Translations under genes and position numbers: made by a program
Part shown: one piece after another, positions 8,217-16,189 of the stretch
How the letters are laid out: every line of letters starts with the position of its first letter
Position numbering within the stretch: the stretch's first letter is position 1
Assembly (NCBI GenBank): GCA_005768755.1
Contig: VAFL01000008.1
Span: 62,001 to 126,000, forward strand
Direction: 5' to 3'
DNA length: 64,000 nucleotides
Source: Paracoccus denitrificans
GTDB lineage: Bacteria > Pseudomonadota > Alphaproteobacteria > Rhodobacterales > Rhodobacteraceae
Notes under the pieces: generated by a model
What the model was told of the DNA's origin: nothing
Databases searched by the model: none
Seen by the model: the letters and a program-made list of their open reading frames with translations, nothing else

Positions 8217-8867
8217 TCAGTTCGCAGGGGCGGTTTCTTCCGTCGTCGGCTCAACCGTCACAACCGGCTCTTCGGTGGTGGCACCGTCAACAGCGTCTTC
8301 GACAGCGTCGCCCGTGGCAGCGGCAGCATCACCGGCAGCATCAACAGCGGTGGCAGCAGCATCGGAAGCGGTGTCTGCCGCGTCGGCGGCGGTGGTAGCA
8401 GCAGCATCAGCCGCATCGGAAGCGGTGTCTGCAGCGGCGTCGGCTGCATCTGCAGCGGCATCAACTGCGGTGTCGGCAGCGTCGCTTGCCGTGTCGGCAG
8501 CGTCCGAAGCAGTGTCGGCAGCGGCATCAGCAGCACCATCGGCAGCGGTTTCCGCATCTTCTGCCGCATCGGTGGCGGTGTCTGCTGCGGCATCTGCAGT
8601 GGCAGCGGCATCGGTTGCCGTATCGGCGGCTGCATCCGCAGCAGCATCAGCGCCATCCGCAGCTTCTTCGGTCGCTTCTGCAACCGGCTCCTCGGTCACA
8701 ACTTCTTCGTCATTGCCCATGAAGCGGGTCAGCACGAAGTACGCAAGCGCGAGGGCCAGAAGGATACCGATGATCAGCGGAAGCGGAGACGACCGCTTTT
8801 CGACCGGCTCCACGTAGGTTTCGCGCGGGGTGGTCTTGTTAGGGTCGTTCGGGTCATAGTTGGCCAT
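8217..8867 (-). CDS. Single-span membrane protein with Ala/Asp/Thr repeats
   Basis: A 216-residue protein with three parts: a polar N-terminus (MANYDPNDPNKTTPRET), one hydrophobic segment (LPLIIGILLALALAYFVLT, about residues 29-48), and about 150 residues made almost wholly of A, D, T, S and E in repeated DAADTAxDAA-type units, ending in an acidic Thr/Glu tail. The units come in roughly 7- and 11-residue spacings compatible with long amphipathic helices like LEA or apolipoprotein repeats. The ATG at 8867 is chosen for GGAG six bases upstream. Orientation (tail in periplasm) is inferred. No family or function is recognised. Confidence 0.8.
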   Translation of the reverse strand: MANYDPNDPNKTTPRETYVEPVEKRSSPLPLIIGILLALALAYFVLTRFMGNDEEVVTEEPVAEATEEAADGADAAADAAADTATDAAATADAAADTATDAAEDAETAADGAADAAADTASDAADTASDAADTAVDAAADAADAAADTASDAADAAATTAADAADTASDAAATAVDAAGDAAAATGDAVEDAVDGATTEEPVVTVEPTTEETAPAN

Positions 8868-9018
8868 GTCAGTCTCCATTTAACTCAATCAGGCGAGGCT
8901 GTATCCCCTCGCTTGCCGGATCAATAGCTTCGCGGCTTGCGAGGCAGCTATCTTGCGCTTAACTCGGGCCGAACAGACAAGTTCCCGACACAGAAGCATT
9001 TTTATGAAAGGCGATAAG

Positions 9019-11586
9019 ATGAATCAGCACGCACCGAACCAGACGCCCACGCTGTTGTCGGACTATCGCCCCTACCCGTTCAACCTGCGTCAGACCCGGC
9101 TGGATGCGCGGTTGGACCCGAAGGCCACAGTCATCGCGGCCGAGCTGGATTTCAGCCGCCGCGATGCGGGCGACCTGATCCTCGACATAGGTGCCGGCGT
9201 CGATTTGCGCCGCATCGCGCTGAACGGCCAGGATCTGGGGCCGGACCTTTGGCGGCGGGACGGCGAAGTTCTGACTGTCACCGCGCCTGATGGCGATTTC
9301 ACGCTTGCCACCGAGGTCGTGATAGACCCATCCGCCAACACCGCTTTCGAAGGGCTGTATTTGTCCAACGGGATGTTTTGTACCCAATGCGAGGCCGAAG
9401 GCTTTCGCCATATCACCCCTTACCCGGACCGCCCGGATGTCATGGCACCGTTCGACGTGACCATTCGGTCCGACATGCCTGTGTTGTTGTCGAACGGCAA
9501 TCCCGTCCGACAGGAACCCGGGCTGGCAACCTGGCACGACCCCTGGCCGAAGCCCGCCTATCTGTTTGCACTCGTTGCGGGCGATCTGCGCGCGGTGTCC
9601 GGCGCGTTCACCACGATGTCGGGTCGGCAGGTTGACCTGAATGTCTGGGTCCGTCCCGGTGACGAACCCCGGGCCGGCTATGCGCTGGAAAGCCTTGTCC
9701 GGTCGATGAAATGGGATGAGACCACATACGGACGCGAATATGACCTTGATGTGTTCAATATAGTCGCTGTCGACGACTTCAATATGGGCGCGATGGAGAA
9801 CAAGGGGCTGAACATCTTCAACTCCAAGCTGGTTCTGGCCACCCCCGAAACCGCGACTGACAATGACTATGAGCGGATCGAGGGCGTTATCGGACACGAA
9901 TACTTCCACAATTGGACCGGAAACCGCATCACGTGCCGCGACTGGTTCCAACTGTGCCTGAAAGAGGGATTGACGGTGTTTCGCGATCAGCAGTTCACCG
10001 GCGACATGCGCAGCCCTGCCGTCAAGCGCATTCAAGACGTGAGGACCCTTCGCGCCCGACAGTTCCGAGAGGATCAGGGTCCGCTGGCCCACCCGGTGCG
10101 GCCAAATTCCTATGTCGAGATCAATAATTTCTACACCGCCACGGTTTATGAAAAAGGGGCGGAGGTGATCGGCATGCTGAAGCGATTGGTTGGCGATGAA
10201 GGCTATGACAAGGCGCTTGACCTGTATTTCAGCCGCCACGACGGTGATGCCGCGACAATCGAAGACTGGCTGAAAGTGTTTGAAGACGCGACCGGCCGCG
10301 ATCTTGCACAATTCAAGCGGTGGTATACCGATGCCGGCACGCCCGAGCTGGCCATGACTGAGACCTGGGACGCCGATGCGGGCCGGTTGACGTTGAATTT
10401 TTCCCAATCGACGCCGCCCACGCCGGGGCAGCCCGACAAGTCCGAACGCGTCATTCCGATCGCGGTCGGCCTGATATCGCCGAACGGTGACGAGGTTCAG
10501 CCGACGACCGTGCTTGAAATGACCTCCTCCGAACAGTCCTTCAGTTTTGACGGGCTTGCAGCGAAGCCCATCGCCTCTGTCCTGCGCGGCTTTTCTGCGC
10601 CGGTGATCCTGAAGCGTTCGCTATCGACGGCCGAACTCGCATTCTTGTTCGCCCATGACACGGACCCCTTCGCGCGGTGGGAAGCCGGTCGAGAGCTTGC
10701 GCGCCAAACCTTGCTGGCCATGATCAAGGGGCAGCAGCCAGAGAAGGAATTCCTCTCGTCGATTGGGCGGCTTCTTGCCGACGAAAACGCCGATCCGGCC
10801 TTCCGTGCGCTTTGCCTTGAACTGCCCAGTGAGGAGGAGATTGCGACTGTCATCAGCGGTGCAGGAGAGGTGCCAGATCCCGATGTGATACACGCCACAC
10901 GCGAATCGCTTGCAACCGAAATTGCCCGCACGCATCACGATATGCTCGATCAGACCTACCGCGAAATGGCCGCAACCGGACCGTACAGCCCTGAGGCGGC
11001 GGCTGCCGGGCAGCGACTGCTGCGCATGGCCGCGCTAAGTCTGTTGAACCGTATCGACTCGGGTGAACGCGCGGCCGAGCTTTTCGGATCGGCTGATAAC
11101 ATGACCGAACAGGCATCCGCGCTTTCCATGCTCGTCTCAGCCGGGGTCGGCGACGAGGCGGTTGATTCATTTTATAATAAATTCCGCGCCGTACGTCTCG
11201 TAATTGATATGTGGTTCTCGATTCAGCCATTGCATTCTGATCCGGCCCGCGCGGTTGAGGTTGCTCAGGCGCTCTCGTCGCACCCCGATTTCGACTGGAA
11301 GAATCCGAACCGTTTCCGCGCCTTGATTGGCGGGCTAAGCGGCAATCACGCAGGGTTTCATCGCGCAGATGGTGCAGGTTATGCCTTCGTGGCCGATTGG
11401 CTGATCGCCATGGACAAGGTCAATCCGCAGATCGCGGCGCGGATGTCGACAGCATTCGAAAGCTGGACCCGCTATGATGCCGGCCGACAGGCCCATGCGA
11501 AAACCGCGCTCGACAGGATACTCGACCAGCCGCAACTGTCGAAGAACCTTGGCGAAATGATCAGCCGTATCCGCGGCGCCACATAA
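9019..11586 (+). CDS. pepN: Aminopeptidase N (M1 metallopeptidase)
   Basis: An 855-residue M1 zinc aminopeptidase, close in length to E. coli PepN (870). The substrate-anchoring G-A-M-E-N is in NMGAMENKGLN and the zinc site H-E-x-x-H-x18-E in GHEYFHNWTGN followed by LKEGLTVFRDQQF. It removes N-terminal residues from peptides in the cytoplasm; no signal peptide is present. The start at 9019 (MNQHAPNQ) has AAGG seven to eight bases before it; the in-frame ATG at 9004 and TTG at 8953 do not. The C-terminal helical domain (about 550-855) is intact. Confidence 0.97.
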   Translation: MNQHAPNQTPTLLSDYRPYPFNLRQTRLDARLDPKATVIAAELDFSRRDAGDLILDIGAGVDLRRIALNGQDLGPDLWRRDGEVLTVTAPDGDFTLATEVVIDPSANTAFEGLYLSNGMFCTQCEAEGFRHITPYPDRPDVMAPFDVTIRSDMPVLLSNGNPVRQEPGLATWHDPWPKPAYLFALVAGDLRAVSGAFTTMSGRQVDLNVWVRPGDEPRAGYALESLVRSMKWDETTYGREYDLDVFNIVAVDDFNMGAMENKGLNIFNSKLVLATPETATDNDYERIEGVIGHEYFHNWTGNRITCRDWFQLCLKEGLTVFRDQQFTGDMRSPAVKRIQDVRTLRARQFREDQGPLAHPVRPNSYVEINNFYTATVYEKGAEVIGMLKRLVGDEGYDKALDLYFSRHDGDAATIEDWLKVFEDATGRDLAQFKRWYTDAGTPELAMTETWDADAGRLTLNFSQSTPPTPGQPDKSERVIPIAVGLISPNGDEVQPTTVLEMTSSEQSFSFDGLAAKPIASVLRGFSAPVILKRSLSTAELAFLFAHDTDPFARWEAGRELARQTLLAMIKGQQPEKEFLSSIGRLLADENADPAFRALCLELPSEEEIATVISGAGEVPDPDVIHATRESLATEIARTHHDMLDQTYREMAATGPYSPEAAAAGQRLLRMAALSLLNRIDSGERAAELFGSADNMTEQASALSMLVSAGVGDEAVDSFYNKFRAVRLVIDMWFSIQPLHSDPARAVEVAQALSSHPDFDWKNPNRFRALIGGLSGNHAGFHRADGAGYAFVADWLIAMDKVNPQIAARMSTAFESWTRYDAGRQAHAKTALDRILDQPQLSKNLGEMISRIRGAT

Positions 11587-11606
11587 GCGGCACGAATTGG
11601 CATGAA

Positions 11607-11630
11607 AGGGCGCGCCGTTGCGCGCCCTCT
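11607..11630 (+). terminator. Hairpin after pepN
   Basis: An 8-bp stem AGGGCGCG/CGCGCCCT with six-base loop 20 bases after the pepN stop. Only a short CTT follows, so it is a weak intrinsic terminator or 3'-end hairpin. Confidence 0.5.
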
Positions 11631-11665
11631 TGCAGGCCGCCTTTGGCGCGGCGATAATCCGCATC

Positions 11666-12565
11666 ATGAACAGCTTGCCCGATAATCCTCGTCACGAGAT
11701 GCAATCCCGTCTTGACCCGCTGATTGCAGAACGGGCCCCCTGGTTATTTTCCGGGCGTCTGCATCACAATATGGCGCGCGCGCTGCTAATGCGCATGCTG
11801 GGTTATCCGCGCACTCTGGATCTGGGTGCGCAATATCGCGACGAACCGACAGAAGAGATATTCCGGTCGATGGAGGAGATGATCATCCGCGATCTGGAAG
11901 TTTCGGGATTGGAGCATATTCCGAAGAAGGGCCCTGCCCTGATCGTGGCCAACCACCCGACGGGCATCGCGGATGGCATTGTTCTGTATTCACTGATCGG
12001 TCGCGTGCGCAAAGACCTGTTCGTCTATACCAACCAGGATATTCTGCGCGTGCTTCCGCAACTGGAAGACATGATCGTCCCGGTGGAGTGGCGGCAGGAT
12101 AAGCGCACACATGCCAAGACGCGCGCAACCATGGAACAGACCAGGGAATGGCTGGCACAGGATCGGATCGGGTTGATCTTCCCGTCCGGGCGGCTGGCCA
12201 AGCGGCGGGGACTGACGCTGCATGAACGGCCGTGGATGGCTTCAGCCGCAATGATCGCGCGCAAGATGGATGTGCCGGTCATCCCGCTGCGCATCCGGGC
12301 CCGCAACTCGATCCTGTTCTATCTGTTCGACGCCATTCATCCGACGCTGCGTGATGTGACGCTGTTCCACGAAGTCCTGAACAAGGCCGGCCAGCAATAT
12401 CAGATCACCATTGGCGCCCCGGTGCCTGCCGGCACGCTGCCGGTCAAAAGTGATGAAGCGACAGAGATGCTGCGCCGGATCGTGCTGTCTTTGCCCGAGC
12501 CTGCAGATACCCGTCCGGTCTCGACAACGCGACTGGTGAAGCGCCGGATATTCAAACATATCTGA
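11666..12565 (+). CDS. Lysophospholipid acyltransferase family protein
   Basis: A 299-residue PlsC-like acyltransferase that would transfer an acyl chain to a lysolipid at the inner membrane face. The catalytic block is V-A-N-H-P-T-G-I-A-D-G, giving H-x5-D, the spacing seen in the putative-hemolysin/OlsB-like branch rather than the H-x4-D of PlsC. The second block is IGLIFPSGRLAKRR, corresponding to the phosphate-binding FPEG motif with Ser in place of Glu. The ATG at 11666 lacks a strong ribosome binding site; 11699 is an alternative. The substrate is not predictable. Confidence 0.83.
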   Translation: MNSLPDNPRHEMQSRLDPLIAERAPWLFSGRLHHNMARALLMRMLGYPRTLDLGAQYRDEPTEEIFRSMEEMIIRDLEVSGLEHIPKKGPALIVANHPTGIADGIVLYSLIGRVRKDLFVYTNQDILRVLPQLEDMIVPVEWRQDKRTHAKTRATMEQTREWLAQDRIGLIFPSGRLAKRRGLTLHERPWMASAAMIARKMDVPVIPLRIRARNSILFYLFDAIHPTLRDVTLFHEVLNKAGQQYQITIGAPVPAGTLPVKSDEATEMLRRIVLSLPEPADTRPVSTTRLVKRRIFKHI

Positions 12566-12594
12566 CGCAGGTTGCCGCCGCGGTATCCGAACTA

Positions 12595-12621
12595 ACAAGG
12601 GGGCCACGCGGCCCCCTTGTT
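12595..12621. terminator. Bidirectional terminator hairpin
   Basis: A perfect 11-bp stem ACAAGGGGGCC/GGCCCCCTTGT with a 4-base loop, between the convergent acyltransferase and IalB-family genes. Confidence 0.75.
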
Positions 12622-12642
12622 CGTCTTCATGATGTGACCGGC

Positions 12643-13524
12643 TTACTGCGCAGGCGCTGCTTCTGTTTCGGCAGGCGCTGCGTCTGCTGGTGCCGCTGCG
12701 GCGGCATCATCGGCAGCGGGCGCCGGGGCAGCTTCTGCCGCAGCGCGCATCTCGGCAACGGCGGCTTCAAGTTCAGTATAGCCTGCGGTAAAGCCGGTCA
12801 GCGACAGCGGCAGGCTGACGACCTGATCGGCACCTGCGCCATATGGCAGCAAGCTTACGGACCCTGTGTTACCACGCTTGAGCGAGTTGATTTCAGCGTC
12901 GGTCAGCCCGACGCGCGACACGCAACCGACCGGAGCGCAGAAGTTGAACGGATATGCTTTCGCCTGGCCCGAATCGATCTGCAGCCGGATACCTTGGGTC
13001 AGATCCGTTTCCAGGGGGGTGACGATCGTGGCGCCGGCCTTGGCCTCGCCGCCGTTATCCAGCGGAATCAGCGTGATCTCGGCAACGGAATTACCCTCGG
13101 CATCCTTCATCAGCTGATACAGTTCGCACGGATCGGCACCGTCCGCCGTCTTGATGCACCGCAGCGACCAATCACCATGCGTGGCGCGCGGATAATAGGC
13201 GCCGACTGGCGGCTCTGCCGGGGTTGCATCCGCGGCGGGCGCGTCCTCGGCTGCTGCTTCGGCATCGGGGGTGGCTTCGGCCGGAGCGGCTTCGGCTTCC
13301 GCTGCGTCCGATTCGGCAGGCTCAGCGGCAGGCTCAGCGGCAGAGGCCTCGGAACCGGTGGGCTCGGTGGTGGCTGCCCCGCTTGCGGGGGGCGTGTCGG
13401 TTGCAGGCGCGCTATCGCTGCTGGTGGCAGCGGGCGACTCTTCTGTTGTGGCCTGCGCCAGCACGGGTGACGCGCAAAGCGCGAGGATGACCGCCAGTGC
13501 GGTGGAATTGGCTTTCGGTGACAT
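12643..13524 (-). CDS. Invasion-associated locus B (IalB) family protein
   Basis: A 293-residue secreted protein. A signal peptide (MSPKANSTALAVILALCASPVLA) is followed by a long Ala/Pro/Glu/Thr-rich linker (about residues 25-105), the IalB domain (about 106-250) with its conserved cysteines in DWSLRCIK, DPCELYQ and NFCAPVGC, and a second Ala/Pro-rich tail. IalB was named in Bartonella for erythrocyte invasion, but the domain is common in free-living alphaproteobacteria, where its role is unclear. GGGAG stands five bases before the ATG at 13524. The two low-complexity arms are unusual but similar in composition to the repeat protein at 8217-8867. Confidence 0.87.
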   Translation of the reverse strand: MSPKANSTALAVILALCASPVLAQATTEESPAATSSDSAPATDTPPASGAATTEPTGSEASAAEPAAEPAESDAAEAEAAPAEATPDAEAAAEDAPAADATPAEPPVGAYYPRATHGDWSLRCIKTADGADPCELYQLMKDAEGNSVAEITLIPLDNGGEAKAGATIVTPLETDLTQGIRLQIDSGQAKAYPFNFCAPVGCVSRVGLTDAEINSLKRGNTGSVSLLPYGAGADQVVSLPLSLTGFTAGYTELEAAVAEMRAAAEAAPAPAADDAAAAAPADAAPAETEAAPAQ

Positions 13525-13724
13525 TTGCGTCTCCCTTTTCGTGAACCTGATCATCGTCAACACGATCGCCAGAGCGTTAACAGGTCAAAAGAGGATTGTC
13601 AGGCCAGAACCGGCACCCATCCTACACGCTTGTGTCAGCGGCAGCTGGCCGGGAACATAATTCTGTTTCCGGAGCGATGGGCGGTGATCAGCAAAATTCT
13701 GGCAGGTAGATGAGGAAAATTTAC

Positions 13725-13850
13725 CAAAAAAGGGCCACGCGGACGTGACCCTTTCTCTCCCCGCCGGACTGGCCGGTCTTCATCATTGTGCGGACGGTAG
13801 TCGCGGGAACTTGATGCGTCAACTGTCCTTTCAGACAGTTGACACCTGCT
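13725..13850 (-). ncRNA. Candidate small RNA (downstream of a pair)
   Basis: On the minus strand a perfect inverted repeat GTCAACTGTC-6-GACAGTTGAC (13818-13843) is followed about 75 bases later by a terminator hairpin (AAAGGG..CACG stem with one mismatch, 13729-13754) and a six-T run. No start codon with a ribosome binding site is associated. The segment between the two hairpins gives a transcript of about 110-120 nt. The 5' end is not defined and no family is recognised; the 10-bp repeat could alternatively be an operator. Confidence 0.4.
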
Positions 13851-13861
13851 GATCCGGTATG

Positions 13862-13955
13862 AAAAAGGCCGCGCCCTAGGGCGCGGCAGTCCAACAGGGA
13901 GGAAGTGTTCGGGAGGAACCAACAAGTTCCACGAACATGACCACTGTGGCACAAA
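13862..13955 (-). ncRNA. Candidate CCTCCC-motif small RNA
   Basis: Minus strand. An AT-rich region (13955-13980) could serve as promoter. The transcript would contain a nested hairpin (outer GTTC/GAAC, inner GGAAC/GTTCC with loop TTGTTG) and two copies of TTCCTCCC, one beside the hairpin and one just before the terminator. The terminator is a perfect 20-base palindrome (13868-13887), then C and TTTTT. Repeated anti-Shine-Dalgarno CCUCCC-type motifs are a feature of alphaproteobacterial small RNAs such as the Rhodobacter CcsR group and the SuhB/ar14 family. Assignment to either is inference. Confidence 0.55.
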
Positions 13956-14025
13956 AATATTAAATTAGTATTGTCTTTCCGCACTCATGTTGCCGAAAAC
14001 GGCGGAATTCCGCGAAAGGATGCAA

Positions 14026-15633
14026 ATGAACATCATCGACATGGATAATGGCAGCATATTTGTCGGAGGCGCCGGCAAGGATTATGCCGAACCAGAGCTG
14101 CTTCTGACCGGTTATGCCAACCGCCACGGTCTGATCGCTGGCGCAACCGGCACCGGCAAAACCGTGACATTGCAGACCTTGGCCGAATCGTTGTCGCAAT
14201 GTGGTGTTCCAGTGTTTCTGGCCGACGTGAAGGGCGATCTGGCCGGGTTGGCGAAAGCCGGCTCGACCGATGCCGGGTTGCACGACGCTTTCCTTAGCCG
14301 GGCGACCAAGATCGGGCTGGAGCTGGATTATCAATCCTATCCGGTCACCTTCTGGGACGTATTCGGAGAGTTGGGGCACCCGGTTCGCACCACCCCCGCC
14401 GAAATGGGGCCGCTGCTGCTGGCGCGTCTGCTTGGGCTGACTGATGTGCAGGAAGGGGTCTTGAACATCGCCTTTCGCGTCGCGGATGAACAGGGGCTGG
14501 CGCTTCTGGATCTGGAAGACCTGCAGGCGATGCTGGTCTGGGTCGGCGAAAACGCGTCAGAGCTTTCTTTGACTTATGGCAATGTCAGCGCGGCCTCGGT
14601 CGGTGCGATCCAGCGCGCGCTGCTGACGCTGGACAATGAGGGCGGCGACAAGCTGTTTGGCGAACCCGCATTGGAGCTGTCGGATATTCTTCGGGTCGAT
14701 GCCTCTGGCAAGGGTGTCGTAAACATCCTGGCCGCCAACCGCCTGATGAATGCGCCGCGCCTGTATTCGACGTTCCTTCTGTGGTTGTTGTCGGAGCTTT
14801 TTGAGCAGTTGCCAGAGGTAGGCGATCCGCAAAAGCCCGTTTGCGCCTTCTTCTTCGATGAGGCGCATCTGCTGTTTGACGATGCGCCGAAGGCACTTGT
14901 CGACAAGATCGAGCAGGTCGCCAGGTTGATCCGATCGAAAGGTGTCAGCGTGTGGTTCATCACGCAGAATCCAGCTGATGTACCTGATGATATCCTCGGC
15001 CAGCTTGGCAATCGGGTCCAGCATGCGTTGCGCGCCTTTACCGCCAAGGACCAGAAAGCTTTGCGCCTTGCGGCCGAGAATTACCGGACCAATCCTGATT
15101 TTGGTATCGCAGAGGCTATCCAGCAGGTCGGCACGGGCGAGGCTGTGACATCTTTCCTGGATCGCAAGGGTGTTCCCGGCATCGCGATGCGGACATTGAT
15201 AAGGCCGCCCTTTTCTCAATTGGGACCGATCAGCGGGCAGGAACGTGCAGAGATCATGACCGCCTCGGCCATGGCTGAAAAATACGACAGGACACTGGAT
15301 CGCGAATCAGCGCAGGAAGTTCTGGCCGCGCGTGCCCAAGCTGCAGCGACCGAGGCCGAAAAAACCGCCCAGCCGGCGGACGACGGCGACCTGTGGGTCG
15401 TGGGTGGCAAGCCGGACAAGGAATTCACCCGTGCCCGGCGCTATGATCCGAACCTGACTATTCCGGTGTCGAAAAACGCCACAACGGCGACCGGGAAGAC
15501 TGCATCAGGCCGTTCATCAAGAAGCGATTCCATCCTTGAAACCTTTGGCAAATCCATCGCCCGAGAGCTTGGCCGGACGGGCACCCGTTCGGTCATGCGG
15601 GGCGTGCTGGGGGGGCTTTTCCGCGGCCGCTGA
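14026..15633 (+). CDS. HerA-like ATPase, DUF853 family
   Basis: A 535-residue P-loop ATPase of the DUF853/HerA-FtsK superfamily. Walker A is G-A-T-G-T-G-K-T (about residues 36-43) and Walker B is CAFFFDEAHLLF (about 275-286). The sensor segment VWFITQNPADVPD and the arginine-finger region follow. The C-terminal 80 residues are low in conservation and basic at the end. The family is widespread but its substrate is unclear; HerA relatives are hexameric DNA translocases. The ATG at 14026 has AGGA five bases upstream; ATGs at 13987 and 14020 are weaker. Its last 41 bases overlap the convergent DUF6477 gene. Confidence 0.88.
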   Translation: MNIIDMDNGSIFVGGAGKDYAEPELLLTGYANRHGLIAGATGTGKTVTLQTLAESLSQCGVPVFLADVKGDLAGLAKAGSTDAGLHDAFLSRATKIGLELDYQSYPVTFWDVFGELGHPVRTTPAEMGPLLLARLLGLTDVQEGVLNIAFRVADEQGLALLDLEDLQAMLVWVGENASELSLTYGNVSAASVGAIQRALLTLDNEGGDKLFGEPALELSDILRVDASGKGVVNILAANRLMNAPRLYSTFLLWLLSELFEQLPEVGDPQKPVCAFFFDEAHLLFDDAPKALVDKIEQVARLIRSKGVSVWFITQNPADVPDDILGQLGNRVQHALRAFTAKDQKALRLAAENYRTNPDFGIAEAIQQVGTGEAVTSFLDRKGVPGIAMRTLIRPPFSQLGPISGQERAEIMTASAMAEKYDRTLDRESAQEVLAARAQAAATEAEKTAQPADDGDLWVVGGKPDKEFTRARRYDPNLTIPVSKNATTATGKTASGRSSRSDSILETFGKSIARELGRTGTRSVMRGVLGGLFRGR

Positions 15634-15973
15634 ACGCCAGGACCTTCCCTGCCGGCCCCGCATGCGCAACAACGGGCTGCGCCGCGATAATCTCGGCCAG
15701 CAAGGCGATCAGCAACCTGACATGGCGATGCATGTCATAATCGGCGCGGCTCTCACGCCGGGCGCGGTCTGCCGCGTCCTCTGCCACGCGCAACATGCGC
15801 ATCGCGACCGGCCCGACGGGCGCCGTTTCACAGCCCAGTAATCTTGCAAGGTCCCGCTCGCGTCGCCACCCGCACTGACCGGCGCGGGCCGCACGAATCA
15901 AAGCCTTTGGGCGACGCAATGCGTTGGTTTCGCGCGGCAGTTTGAAGACATTGTGATCGGGCAGAAAGCTCAT
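15593..15973 (-). CDS. DUF6477 family protein
   Basis: A 126-residue protein with L-R-R-P-K-A-L-I-R-A-A-R-A-G and RRERDLARLLG near the start, characteristic of the DUF6477 family found in Rhodobacterales. It is Ala/Arg-rich and helical, with no signal peptide or membrane span. Function unknown. AGAGGA precedes the ATG at 15973. It is divergent from the DUF6456 gene, and its 3' end overlaps the HerA-like gene by 41 bases on the opposite strand. Confidence 0.75.
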   Translation of the reverse strand: MSFLPDHNVFKLPRETNALRRPKALIRAARAGQCGWRRERDLARLLGCETAPVGPVAMRMLRVAEDAADRARRESRADYDMHRHVRLLIALLAEIIAAQPVVAHAGPAGKVLAFSGRGKAPPARPA

Positions 15974-16189
15974 GTTTTTTCCTCTTGGGTGTTCTTTCGT
16001 CGATCATCATCACACAACCTGAAGAAGTGTTGCGCGAAACCACTTTGCAACGCCCGATTGAGTCGTCCCTGTTTAAGACTTGTTAGGAAATATGCAGTTC
16101 TTCTTAACCAAGACCTGGCGAAAAGGTCAGGTCACAGACTGAAAGGTCCGGCCAGCTGCCGCCTATCCTTTCCAATACAAGGGACGAAC

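Larger units (their letters stand above)
13525..13986. other. 460-base non-coding stretch with several hairpins
   Basis: No credible protein gene is visible between the IalB-family gene and the HerA-like ATPase gene. From left to right it holds the IalB promoter region, a minus-strand terminator (13725-13754), a perfect 10-bp inverted repeat (13818-13843), a second minus-strand terminator (13862-13887), a nested hairpin with CCTCCC motifs (about 13890-13945) and an AT-rich segment (13952-13980). It is best explained as one or two small RNA genes on the minus strand. Confidence 0.6.

Noticed and set aside
8164..8927. Ser/Gly/Ala-rich plus-strand frames opposite the repeat protein
   Set aside because: Repetitive DNA is open in several frames; only the minus-strand frame has a start with a ribosome binding site, a membrane segment and a terminator.
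8959..10407. Minus-strand open frame of 482 codons opposite pepN
   Set aside because: Shadow of the aminopeptidase gene, whose zinc-site motifs are certain.
16040..16130. CtrA-like half sites (TTAACC, TTAA words) between the DUF6477 and DUF6456 genes
   Set aside because: No pair with the required seven-base spacing; AT-rich words alone are not enough.
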